A stretch of DNA of 16,250 nucleotides from an uncultured cyanobacterium (lineage in GTDB: Bacteria > Cyanobacteriota > Cyanobacteriia > PCC-6307 > Cyanobiaceae), in assembly GCA_903934745.1 (NCBI GenBank), contig CAIZOZ010000462.1:1-16250 (forward strand), read 5' to 3'. A program made the position numbers and the translations under genes. The notes beneath the pieces were generated by a model, which did no database searches, was not told where the DNA came from, and was given only the letters and a program-made list of their open reading frames with translations. Positions 1 through 6,972 of this stretch are shown piece after piece. Position 1 is the stretch's first letter; the number at the start of each line of letters is the position of its first letter.

Positions 1-219
1 GAAATCGCTGCGGTGCTTGAGCTCGAAACTGCCAAGTTGGTCAAGTCTCGCGAGCGCTTTGATCAACTGTTCACCGTGTCCGGCGAGCAGCTGCTGATCC
101 GCGAACAGAGTCAGTGGATCGCCCCCAACCGGTTGCGGGTGGTCTGGCAGACCGGCCCTGCCTATCCGACGGTGCAAACCGCCAACGCTCGACCCAGTAA
201 GGCCCAGGCCCGTCCCTAG
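1..219 (+). CDS. 3' end of an unidentified protein (truncated by window start)
   Basis: An open frame runs from base 1 to a TAG at 217-219 and encodes about 72 residues with no obvious internal start, so this looks like the C-terminal end of a gene that begins upstream. The visible part is mixed charged and hydrophobic (it includes RERFDQLFTVSGEQ and WIAPNRLRVVWQTG) and ends in a basic, Pro/Ala-rich tail (ARPSKAQARP) typical of a disordered C-terminus. I recognise no family. It ends 35 bp before por on the same strand, so co-transcription with por is possible. An out-of-frame chance reading cannot be fully excluded, but composition and the tight junction with por favour a real gene end. Confidence 0.5.
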   Translation, partial: EIAAVLELETAKLVKSRERFDQLFTVSGEQLLIREQSQWIAPNRLRVVWQTGPAYPTVQTANARPSKAQARP

Positions 220-254
220 GTTGGTGCACCGATCTGCCCCCAATCCAGAAGGTC

Positions 255-1280
255 ATGGTTTCTGCCTCCGGCACTGCTGCCCAAACCAACGCCAGTCCAG
301 CGGCTGGGCGATCTGGCCCCCCGGGCACCGTGCTGATCACCGGCGCTTCCTCCGGCGTTGGCCTGTTCACCGCCAAAGCCCTGGCTGATCGGGGCTGGCA
401 CGTGGTGATGGCCTGTCGTGACACCGACAAGGCTCACCGTGCCCAGGCGGCTCTGGCGATCCCCGACCAGGTGGTCACCCATCTGCAGGTGGACCTGGGG
501 GATCTGGAGAGTGTGCAGCAGCTGGTGGACAGCTTCCACGCCAGCGGCCGGTCCCTCGACGCCCTTGTGATCAATGCTGCGGTGTATCTACCCCGGCTCA
601 AGCAACCGCAACGGTCGCCCCAGGGTTACGAAATTTCGATGGCCACCAATCATCTTGGCCACTTTCTGTTGATTGAGCGGCTGCTGGACGATCTCAGGCA
701 CTCCCAGCATCCGTCCCGTCGGGTCGTGATCCTGGGCACCGTGACCGCCAACTCGAAGGAACTCGGCGGCAAGATTCCCATCCCTGCCCCTGCCGATCTG
801 GGTGATCTCTCCGGTTTTGCTGCCGGTTTCAAGGCGCCGATCGCCATGGCCAACGGCAAGCCCTTCAAGCCCGGCAAGGCTTACAAGGACAGCAAGCTCT
901 GCAACATGATCACCACCCAGGAGCTGCATCGCCGGCTGCACGCGAGCACCGGCATCGTTTTCACCTCTCTCTATCCGGGCTGTGTGGCCGACTCGCCGCT
1001 GTTTCGCAACACCCCGGCCGCCTTCCGCACCATCTTCCCCTGGTTCCAGAAGAACATCACCGGCGGCTATGTCAGCCAGGCCCTGGCAGGCGAACGGGTG
1101 GCCGATGTGGTCACCGATTCGGCCTTTGCCGTCTCCGGGGTGCACTGGAGCTGGGGCAACCGCCAAACCAAGGGCGGCAAGCAGTTCAGCCAAGAGCTCT
1201 CTGACAAGGCCAGCAATCCGGAAACCGCCCGCCGCCTCTGGGACCTCAGCCGCCAGCTGGTGGGCCTCGAGCAGCGCTGA
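255..1280 (+). CDS. por: Light-dependent protochlorophyllide oxidoreductase (POR)
   Basis: This 341-residue protein catalyses the light-driven, NADPH-dependent reduction of the C17=C18 double bond of protochlorophyllide to chlorophyllide (EC 1.3.1.33). It belongs to the short-chain dehydrogenase/reductase superfamily. The Rossmann glycine motif TGASSGVG is at about residues 29-36, NAAV at 107-110, and the catalytic Tyr-Lys pair in YKDSK at 210-214, followed by LCNMITTQEL. The C-terminal part has SLYPGCVADSPLFRN, typical of cyanobacterial and plant POR. Most family members start only a few residues before the GTVLITG strand, so the first 20 or so residues (Ser/Ala/Gly-rich) are an extension. 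ATG 255 is the best start, with an imperfect purine-rich AGAAGG just before it. A GTG within the GTVLITG coding stretch is a less likely alternative. The gene converges on chlL. Confidence 0.96.
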   Translation: MVSASGTAAQTNASPAAGRSGPPGTVLITGASSGVGLFTAKALADRGWHVVMACRDTDKAHRAQAALAIPDQVVTHLQVDLGDLESVQQLVDSFHASGRSLDALVINAAVYLPRLKQPQRSPQGYEISMATNHLGHFLLIERLLDDLRHSQHPSRRVVILGTVTANSKELGGKIPIPAPADLGDLSGFAAGFKAPIAMANGKPFKPGKAYKDSKLCNMITTQELHRRLHASTGIVFTSLYPGCVADSPLFRNTPAAFRTIFPWFQKNITGGYVSQALAGERVADVVTDSAFAVSGVHWSWGNRQTKGGKQFSQELSDKASNPETARRLWDLSRQLVGLEQR

Positions 1281-1429
1281 TGTCAGCGCTGCTCAGGGGT
1301 GCCGCCCACTGACCTGGCTGTGATCCTCTCGAGTGTCCGCCGCCGCCCATCCAGGGACTAGAGCTGGCGGCAACCAGGGACTGCCGTTGCCTGCTCTCTG
1401 GCGGCGCGGGGCTGAGCCGATGGCAGTCA

Positions 1430-1621
1430 ATGCGGCCAGCCCCAGGCCAGCTGCGCTGTTTGCTCTGCTATTCCGCTTGTTGGCCTATGCCGCTGGCCCT
1501 GCTGGGGGCAGGTCTTGTGGCCTTGGCCTGGGTGATTAGATCCAGCCAGCCCAGTTGCAATCCTGCACTCCCTGGCCAGGTAGGACGAGTCGCAACTTCA
1601 GAGGCTGTTGCCACTGGATAA
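1430..1621 (+). CDS. Possible small membrane protein in the por-chlL gap (doubtful)
   Basis: This is a 63-codon ATG-initiated frame with one hydrophobic stretch (roughly residues 8-36, including MPLALLGAGLVALAWVI) that could form one transmembrane helix. It is the only reading in the gap with a protein-like feature. An overlapping frame starting near 1420 is also hydrophobic, as expected by chance in GC-rich DNA. No convincing Shine-Dalgarno sequence precedes the start. The reading ends inside the 5' arm of the inverted repeat at 1615-1657. I do not recognise it and consider it more likely than not to be spurious. Confidence 0.15.
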   Translation: MRPAPGQLRCLLCYSACWPMPLALLGAGLVALAWVIRSSQPSCNPALPGQVGRVATSEAVATG

Positions 1622-1657
1622 GCCTTGGAAGTGATCAATCCATCCAAGGCTTATCCA
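1615..1657. repeat. Perfect 15-bp inverted repeat, candidate bidirectional terminator
   Basis: The left arm TGGATAAGCCTTGGA (1615-1629) and right arm TCCAAGGCTTATCCA (1643-1657) are exact reverse complements separated by 13 bases. The right arm overlaps two direct copies of ATCCATCCAAGG (1638-1649 and 1653-1664), and a partial third copy follows near 1667. The element lies downstream of both por and chlL. It has no T-run on either strand, so it is not a classical intrinsic terminator. An mRNA 3'-end stabiliser or a protein-binding site is also possible. Confidence 0.6.
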
Positions 1658-1680
1658 TCCAAGGTCAATCCATCAGCTGA

Positions 1681-1716
1681 GATTGATTTAGGTAAAATCC
1701 ACCTGAACAATCAATC
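1681..1716 (-). terminator. Imperfect hairpin at the chlL stop codon
   Basis: GATTGATT (1681-1688) pairs with AATCAATC (1709-1716), and AGGT (1690-1693) pairs with ACCT (1701-1704), leaving a small asymmetric internal loop and a 7-base apical loop. The structure includes the chlL stop codon. It lacks a T-tract on the chlL strand, so its role as a terminator is only suggested by position. Confidence 0.3.
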
Positions 1717-2616
1717 AAAGCCCAGCAGGTCGAAGATCTCACGATCCTTCAGGGAAACGGCCTCGAGGGGTTCGACATTTTCCAGCATCCGGCGCGCCAG
1801 ATTCAGGTATTCCTGCTGAACAGCATCCACTTCCGGCGTGCTCTCCATCTCGAAGATGGTGCACTTCTTGAGACGGGATTTGCGAATCGCGTCCACGGTT
1901 TTGAAGTGGGCCATGGTGCGCAGGCCGGTGCGCGCATTGAACTTGTCGATCTCGTCGGTTTCCTCCGAGCGGTTGGCGATCACGCCACCGAGGCGCACCT
2001 TGTAATTCTTGGCCTTGGCATTGATGGCCTGCATGATCCGATTCATGGCGAAGATCGAATCGAAGTCGTTCGCCGTCACGATCAGGCAGTAGTCGGCATG
2101 TTGAAGCGGTGCGGCAAAGCCACCACACACCACGTCCCCCAGGACATCGAAGATCACCACATCGGTGTCCTCCAGCAGATGGTGCTCTTTCAGCAACTTC
2201 ACCGTCTGGCCGGTGACATAGCCACCACAGCCGGTGCCGGCCGGTGGGCCGCCGGATTCGACGCACATCACACCGTTGTATCCCTCAAAGACGAAGTCTT
2301 CGGGCTTCAGTTCTTCGGTGTGGAAGTCCACGGTTTCGAGGATGTCGATGACCGTGGGCACCATGCGCTTGGTGAGCGTGAAGGTGCTGTCGTGCTTGGG
2401 ATCGCAACCGATCTGCAACACCCGCTTGCCCAGCTTCGAGAAGGCGGCCGAGAGGTTGGAGGAGGTGGTGGATTTGCCGATCCCGCCTTTGCCGTACACG
2501 GCGATGACCAGGGCGCCTTCCGCAATCGCCATGGAAGAGTCCTGATGGACCTGGAGGCTGCCTTCACCGTCCTCACGGCTACCAGTGGCGAGCGGGGGAT
2601 TGAGGGTGCTGGTCAT
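1711..2616 (-). CDS. chlL: Dark-operative protochlorophyllide reductase, iron protein ChlL
   Basis: ChlL (301 residues) is the NifH-like ATP-dependent electron donor of the light-independent protochlorophyllide reductase (EC 1.3.7.7). As a homodimer it carries one bridging [4Fe-4S] cluster and passes electrons to ChlN/ChlB. The P-loop YGKGGIGKSTTSSN spans residues 41-54. The two cluster cysteines are C130 (GTGCGGYVTG) and C164 (GDVVCGGFA), 34 residues apart as in BchL. The NifH-type switch region (DVLGDVVCGG) precedes C164. The poorly conserved N-terminal 30 residues are normal for cyanobacterial ChlL and support the ATG at 2616. It is the last gene of the chlN-chlB-chlL set and lies 218 bp after chlB, so it may also have its own promoter. 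The complex is oxygen-sensitive. Confidence 0.98.
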   Translation of the reverse strand: MTSTLNPPLATGSREDGEGSLQVHQDSSMAIAEGALVIAVYGKGGIGKSTTSSNLSAAFSKLGKRVLQIGCDPKHDSTFTLTKRMVPTVIDILETVDFHTEELKPEDFVFEGYNGVMCVESGGPPAGTGCGGYVTGQTVKLLKEHHLLEDTDVVIFDVLGDVVCGGFAAPLQHADYCLIVTANDFDSIFAMNRIMQAINAKAKNYKVRLGGVIANRSEETDEIDKFNARTGLRTMAHFKTVDAIRKSRLKKCTIFEMESTPEVDAVQQEYLNLARRMLENVEPLEAVSLKDREIFDLLGFD

Positions 2617-2760
2617 GGGAAAAGTAGGAGAGGGGATGACATCACAACAGCTGAGGGACGACCATCAGCGCCAAGCCTGACCAGTCAGGGACAGGAGTGT
2701 CGGGTGGGCATGCAAACCGACACATTTTGCTGAGCGGTACCAGGCGCCCATGGAGTCCTG

Positions 2761-2789
2761 GGCCTTTGAAAGGTGGCTTTTTCAAAGCC
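2761..2789 (-). other. Stem-loop in the chlB-chlL intergenic region
   Basis: In the 218-bp gap between chlB and chlL, bases 2761-2771 pair with 2780-2789. The core is CTTTGAAA/TTTCAAAG, closed by two further G-C pairs past a one-base bulge, with an 8-base loop. No T-run follows on the chlB-chlL strand. It may be an mRNA processing or stabilising structure, or a weak attenuator between chlB and chlL. The rest of the gap (2617-2760, 2790-2834) shows nothing I can support. Confidence 0.35.
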
Positions 2790-2834
2790 GAAACCCGGGC
2801 TTTGACCTGAAATCAACAACCTCATGCCATGGGC

Positions 2835-4550
2835 TCAGTGGCTGAGGTGGGCCTTGGCGTCATAGAGGGTTTCGGCATCAATCAGGGCGATGCCCCGTTC
2901 ACGGGCGAAGCCCTCAGTGTTGCGCCGCACCTTGCTGCGCACAAAGAAGGGAATCTTGTGCAATTCGGCCTCCCCGTCCGGGCTCCAGCGGATCTCGATC
3001 GCGCCGCTGGCTGGTGCCTCCAGGGTGGCCGTGGCCGTGGCGACGCCTAAGGAGGCTGAAGCCGTTGACGCTGCAGGATCAACGGCCGTGCCAACAAGCT
3101 CAGGCTTCAGACCCGGATGGACCGGATCGGCCGCCGGGGTCATCGATGGGGCGCCATCGCCGAGATGGCTGCGATGGCCATCCACGAACTCGAAGTCATG
3201 GCGGAACATGCCGATCAGATGTTCCTCCAGACCCATCATCAGCGGGTGCACCCAGCTGTCGAAGATCACATTGGCCCCCTCCCAGCCCATCTGCGGCGCA
3301 TAGCGGGCCGGTACATCCTGCACATGCAGGGGCGTGCTGATCACGGCGCAGGGCACGCCGAGGCGCTTGGCGCTGTGGCGCTCCATCTGGGTGCCCAGCA
3401 CCAGCTCGGGTGCCGCCTCGGTCATCGCCTTCTCCACCGCCAGGTAGTCGTCGGTGATCAGGGCTTCAAGCCCCAGCTCCTTGGCCGCAGCCCGCACCTC
3501 CCGCGCCTGCTCGCGGCTGTAGCTGCCCAGGCCCACCACCTCAAAGCCCAGCTCCTTGCTGGCGATGCGGGCGGCGGCCACCGCATGGGTGGCATCGCCG
3601 AAGATGAACACCCGCTTGCCGGTGAGATAGGTCGAGTCGACCGAGCGGGAATACCAGGGAAGCCTCGAGGCTGAAGCGGCCGTTGCCGGCAGGCCTGGAG
3701 CGGCCCCGCCGTTGCTGACGGCGCCATCGGCACCCGTGAGCCCCAGCAGCGTGGTGATCTCCTTCAGGAAGGCCTCGGTGGCGCTGATGCCGATCGGCAC
3801 GGTGCGCACCACCGGCAGCCCGAAGCTGCGCTCCAACCAGGAGCAGACCGAATCGGCCACCTCCGGATAGAGGCAGACGTTGGCATCGGCCTCGGGGAGC
3901 CGCACCAGATCGGCGGGGCGGGCGCCCAGGGGCGCCACCACGGCCACCTCGATGCCGTGCTCCTGCAGCAGGCCCGTGATTTCTTTGACATCGTCGCGAC
4001 AGCGGAAACCCAGCAAGGTGGGCCCCAGCAGATTCACCCGTGGTCGCCGGCCTTCCTGCTGCCAGCGCTGGGGTGATGGTTTCGGCGTACCCGGTGGCGG
4101 CACCTGCGCCTTCAGCAGCGTGCGCACCAGTTGGTAGAAGGTTTCGGCGGCCCCCCAGTTCTCTTTTTTCGAGTAAGCCGGCAGATCCAGGCTCACCATC
4201 GGGATGCCGCCCAGATCCATGCCCGCGGCCAGGGCGCCGGGTTGGTCCTGGATCAGTTCGGCGGTGCAGCTCTCACCCACCAGCAGCGCCTCGGGCTGGA
4301 AGCGCTGCACCGCGTCGGCGATCGTGCGCTGGACCAGTTCGGCCGTGTCACCGCCGAGATCGCGGGCCTGGAAGGTGGTGTAAGTGACCGGCGGGCGGCG
4401 ATCACGCCGCTCGATCATCGTGAACAGCAGGTCGGCGTAGGTGTCGCCCTGGGGGGCATGGAGCACGTAGTGCACCCCCTCCATCGAGGCGGCGATGCGC
4501 ATCGCACCCACGTGGGGCGGGCCTTCGTAGGTCCAGAGGGAGAGTTCCAT
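2835..4550 (-). CDS. chlB: Dark-operative protochlorophyllide reductase subunit ChlB
   Basis: ChlB (571 residues) forms the NifDK-like catalytic heterotetramer with ChlN, in which protochlorophyllide is reduced. D36 (APQGDTYAD) matches the unusual aspartate ligand of the NB [4Fe-4S] cluster. The active-site segment VDSTYLTGKR follows at 304-313; its D305 probably corresponds to the catalytic Asp274 of BchB, displaced by about 31 residues. FGDATHAVAAAR (317-328) and GTQMERHSAKRLGVP (386-400) are conserved. The C-terminal small domain (about 519-571) has WSPDGEAELHKIPFFV and VRRNTEGFARE. The protein is longer than the usual 505-525 residues because of two low-complexity segments: about 271-296 (Gly/Ala-rich) and about 465-515 (Ala/Ser/Thr/Pro-rich, before the small C-terminal domain). 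It starts 66 bp after the chlN stop, with no clear Shine-Dalgarno sequence. Confidence 0.97.
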   Translation of the reverse strand: MELSLWTYEGPPHVGAMRIAASMEGVHYVLHAPQGDTYADLLFTMIERRDRRPPVTYTTFQARDLGGDTAELVQRTIADAVQRFQPEALLVGESCTAELIQDQPGALAAGMDLGGIPMVSLDLPAYSKKENWGAAETFYQLVRTLLKAQVPPPGTPKPSPQRWQQEGRRPRVNLLGPTLLGFRCRDDVKEITGLLQEHGIEVAVVAPLGARPADLVRLPEADANVCLYPEVADSVCSWLERSFGLPVVRTVPIGISATEAFLKEITTLLGLTGADGAVSNGGAAPGLPATAASASRLPWYSRSVDSTYLTGKRVFIFGDATHAVAAARIASKELGFEVVGLGSYSREQAREVRAAAKELGLEALITDDYLAVEKAMTEAAPELVLGTQMERHSAKRLGVPCAVISTPLHVQDVPARYAPQMGWEGANVIFDSWVHPLMMGLEEHLIGMFRHDFEFVDGHRSHLGDGAPSMTPAADPVHPGLKPELVGTAVDPAASTASASLGVATATATLEAPASGAIEIRWSPDGEAELHKIPFFVRSKVRRNTEGFARERGIALIDAETLYDAKAHLSH

Positions 4551-4616
4551 GGGGTGGAGCGTGGAAACGGCAGAGGGGGGAAAAGCTCGAAAGGCTCGGC
4601 GCGGCAGCCGGCCGCT

Positions 4617-5885
4617 TCAGGAGAAGGCCAGCAGTTGGCGGCGGCGCAGGGGACGGGCGAACAGTTCGGCCAGATCGCCGGCCTGGTCGCAGCCGTGGAT
4701 GGGGCTGAACACCAGCTCAATCGACCATTTGGTGGCGATGCCTTCGGCTTCGAGCGGATTGGCCAGCCCCAGGCCGCAGACCACCAGATCGGGGCGGGCC
4801 GCCCGCACCCGTTCCAGTTGGCGCTCGACGTCCTGTCCTTCGCTCACCTGGGTGCCGCTGGGCAGCAGGGCCAGCTCCTGGGCCATCAGCTGACGATCCA
4901 GGTAGGGGGTACCCACCTCCACCAGCTCCATGCCGCACTCGCGCGAGAGGAAGCGGGCCAGGGGGATCTCCATCTGGGAATCGGGCATCAGGAACAGCCG
5001 TTTACCTTCCAGCACCTGGCGATGGGGCGCCAGGGCCCGGCGGCCCCGCTCCACCAGCGGATCAAGCACCTGGGCCACCCGAGCCGGATCGACACCGAAG
5101 GCCGCTGCCGCCGCTGCCATCCAGTCGCGGCTGCCCTCGACACCGAAGGGATAGGGAGCGTTGATCAGTTCGGCGCCGCGCGAGACCAACGCCCGCGAGG
5201 TGCCACTGAGAAACGGCTGGGCCAGCAGCACCTTGGTGCCCTTGCCTACGGGCGGCAGTTCGGTGGAACGCCGTGGCGGCAGGCTGCGCACCGCCTCGAT
5301 GCCCATTTTGGCGAACAGGGAGACGAAGCGATCCTCCACCGCATCGGCCAGGGTGCCGACGATCAGCAACTGGTTCTCGTTGCTGCTGGGCATCAGCGGC
5401 AGCAAGGACAGCAGAGCGTTGTCTTCTCCCTGGGTGAAGGTGGTTTCGATGCCGCTGCCCGAGTAGTTCAGCACCCGCACTCGGCCGTTGAACTGGCTGG
5501 TGAGCCGTTCGGCCGCCCGCGAGAGATCGAGCTTGATCACCTCACTGGGGCAGGAGCCCACCAGAAACAGGGTGCGGATCTCGGGGCGCCGTTCGAGCAG
5601 ATCGCGCACCAGGCGATCGAGCTCCTCATTGGCATCGGCCAGACCCGCCAGATCCCGTTCGCCCAGAATCGCCGTACCGAAACGGGGTTCGGCGAAAATC
5701 ATCACCCCGGCGGCCGATTGCACCAGGTGGGCACAGGTGCGCGAACCCACCACCAGAAAGAAGGCATCGGGCATGCGCCGATGCAGCCAGACAATTGAAG
5801 TGAGTCCACAGAAGACTTCGCGCTGGCCACTCTGTTTGAGCAGCTCAGGGGAAGCCGAAGCCGCATCAGCGACGGACACGCCCAT
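4617..5885 (-). CDS. chlN: Dark-operative protochlorophyllide reductase subunit ChlN
   Basis: ChlN (422 residues) pairs with ChlB to form the NB catalytic component of light-independent protochlorophyllide reductase, and supplies three cysteines to its [4Fe-4S] cluster. C26 (EVFCGLTS), C51 (SRTCAHL) and C112 (VGSCPSEVIKLD) match the positions reported for BchN exactly, which strongly supports the ATG at 5885. Other family segments include FAEPRFGTAILGERDLAG and NYSGSGIETTFTQGEDNALL. A GGGAG lies about 11 bases upstream of the start. It is the first gene of the chlN-chlB-chlL cluster. No low-complexity insert like those in ChlB is present. Confidence 0.97.
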   Translation of the reverse strand: MGVSVADAASASPELLKQSGQREVFCGLTSIVWLHRRMPDAFFLVVGSRTCAHLVQSAAGVMIFAEPRFGTAILGERDLAGLADANEELDRLVRDLLERRPEIRTLFLVGSCPSEVIKLDLSRAAERLTSQFNGRVRVLNYSGSGIETTFTQGEDNALLSLLPLMPSSNENQLLIVGTLADAVEDRFVSLFAKMGIEAVRSLPPRRSTELPPVGKGTKVLLAQPFLSGTSRALVSRGAELINAPYPFGVEGSRDWMAAAAAAFGVDPARVAQVLDPLVERGRRALAPHRQVLEGKRLFLMPDSQMEIPLARFLSRECGMELVEVGTPYLDRQLMAQELALLPSGTQVSEGQDVERQLERVRAARPDLVVCGLGLANPLEAEGIATKWSIELVFSPIHGCDQAGDLAELFARPLRRRQLLAFS

Positions 5886-6018
5886 GGAAGGGGCACTCCC
5901 GAACAGTTCGCCTAAGGACTAGCGAGGCTGGAGCTGGAGCTGAAGGACTGCGTTACATCTGTTGGGGATTGCGGACGTGTGGTCACCCTTTCGGCACCGC
6001 TGGGGATCGCTGGGGAGG

Positions 6019-6070
6019 GCCTCAGCGGCTGGGTTTCAGCGGCTGAGTTTCAGAGACTGAGTTTCAGAGG
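6019..6070. repeat. 14-bp tandem repeats at the 3' end of the unknown ORF
   Basis: Two full units, GTTTCAGCGGCTGA (6033-6046) and GTTTCAGAGACTGA (6047-6060), are followed by a partial unit, GTTTCAGAGG (from 6061), and preceded by a diverged copy with CTCAGCGGCTGG. The array covers the stop codon of the minus-strand gene that ends at 6064 and lies about 130 bp upstream of chlN. It could have arisen by slippage. A regulatory role is possible but unsupported. Confidence 0.6.
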
Positions 6071-6972
6071 CGGCGGCGGAAGCCTTCGCTGAAGCCGGCG
6101 GTGGGGCGCTCAGCGGATTCCGCAGCGCGACTGAGCTTCCAGACATTGCGGCTGACACGGCGGGCCACCAGGCCGCCGCGCTCGAGCACGGCGGCACCAG
6201 GTCGGGTACCGAGCAACTGGCCCACCTCGGCGGTGCTCAGGGGCGCGCCGGTCTGCAGGGCCAGCTGGGTGAGTTCGAGCCGCTGTCGCAGCGCCGCCAG
6301 ATCGGCCTGACCACCGTCTTCGGCCTCATTCCAGGTCCAGGGCCGCTCCTGGCCGCTGGCGGCCAGCCTGTGCATCAGTCCCAGACCGATGAAGGCCAGA
6401 GCCTGTTCCGGCTTGATCCCCTCTGCTGCCGCCTGGGCCAGCCACTCGGGCAGTGCGGCGCGGCTGTCAGCGGTGGGAATCGCTTCGGTGGCCGTTGCCC
6501 CCATCCGGTTGGCTCCTACGGGGTTGGCCCCCAGGGGGTTGGCCCCTAGGGGGTCGGCCGGCCGGGAGGCAGTGGCCGGCCGGGAGGCAGTGGCAGAACG
6601 TCGGCTGGCCATGGCGGGCGATCGCGGTGAAGTTGGCCGGACGGTACCGGCTGCGCCAGGCGCCGCAAGGGCCCTGGCGGCCTCATCAGCTCGGTGCCAA
6701 GGGCGACGCTGCCAGCCCGGGGAGATCAGCGCAGAGGCCTTCCGGGGGATGTCCCTCGGGTCGATGGGCCCGATGGGTGCGGTGCCGCCGGGCTTCGTTG
6801 CTTCTGGGCCAGGTGGGTCTGGCTCCGTCAGCTGGCGTTGCCTTGCTGGCGGCGCATCAACGTTGGACGATCCAGACCTGTGTTCAGGCCGACCGGTCGG
6901 TGGGGGCTGCAGGCGAGGCCAGCTGCTGGCAGGACAGCACCTTCTGAGCGGACAGCAGCTTGGTGTGGGCAA
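6064..6972 (-). CDS. Conserved-looking hypothetical protein with low-complexity N-half and possible HTH C-terminus
   Basis: I do not recognise this protein (302 codons from ATG 6972). The N-terminal 120 residues are Pro/Ala/Arg-rich and look disordered. A tandem SRPATA-type repeat (about 123-138) and about four GAN-P-L units (about 141-160), similar to short pentapeptide repeats, come next. The C-terminal 140 residues look folded. Helical segments PEWLAQAAAEGIKPEQALAF and RPWTWNEAEDGGQADLAALR are followed by LSTAEVGQLLGTRPGA and RNVWKLSR, which resemble a winged-helix or helix-turn-helix fold. An alternative start is ATG 6612 (MASRRSATASRP), which would leave about 182 residues. It lies between chlN and csoS1D, co-directional with chlN and divergent from csoS1D, so a regulatory or carboxysome-associated role can be imagined but not shown. 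Confidence 0.6.
   Translation of the reverse strand: MPTPSCCPLRRCCPASSWPRLQPPPTGRPEHRSGSSNVDAPPARQRQLTEPDPPGPEATKPGGTAPIGPIDPRDIPRKASALISPGWQRRPWHRADEAARALAAPGAAGTVRPTSPRSPAMASRRSATASRPATASRPADPLGANPLGANPVGANRMGATATEAIPTADSRAALPEWLAQAAAEGIKPEQALAFIGLGLMHRLAASGQERPWTWNEAEDGGQADLAALRQRLELTQLALQTGAPLSTAEVGQLLGTRPGAAVLERGGLVARRVSRNVWKLSRAAESAERPTAGFSEGFRRRL
6507..6591. repeat. Coding tandem repeats (15-bp and 18-bp units)
   Basis: Three 15-bp units of the type GGTTGGCCCCCAGGG (6507-6521, 6522-6536, 6537-6551) and a partial fourth are followed by two identical 18-bp units, GGCCGGCCGGGAGGCAGT (6556-6573 and 6574-6591). Both unit lengths are multiples of three, so copy-number change would keep the minus-strand reading frame. 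They encode the GAN-P-L and SRPATA peptide repeats of the unknown protein. Such arrays usually arise by replication slippage and may vary between strains. Confidence 0.85.

Larger units (their letters stand above)
1281..1710. other. Convergent intergenic region between por and chlL
   Basis: This is 430 bp between the por stop and the chlL stop. The first 330 bp is GC-rich with no supported gene, apart from a doubtful small hydrophobic frame. The last 100 bp is clearly more A/T-rich and repetitive, with a perfect 15-bp inverted repeat, short direct repeats of ATCCATCCAAGG, and a second imperfect hairpin reaching the chlL stop codon. Lying between two converging genes, the repeats plausibly stop or stabilise both transcripts. 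Confidence 0.6.

Noticed and set aside
4131..5798. Long plus-strand open frame (555 codons) opposite chlB and chlN
   Set aside because: It lies antisense to two unmistakable genes, is His/Gln/Gly-rich with no family features, and spans their junction. It is a codon-bias shadow in GC-rich DNA.
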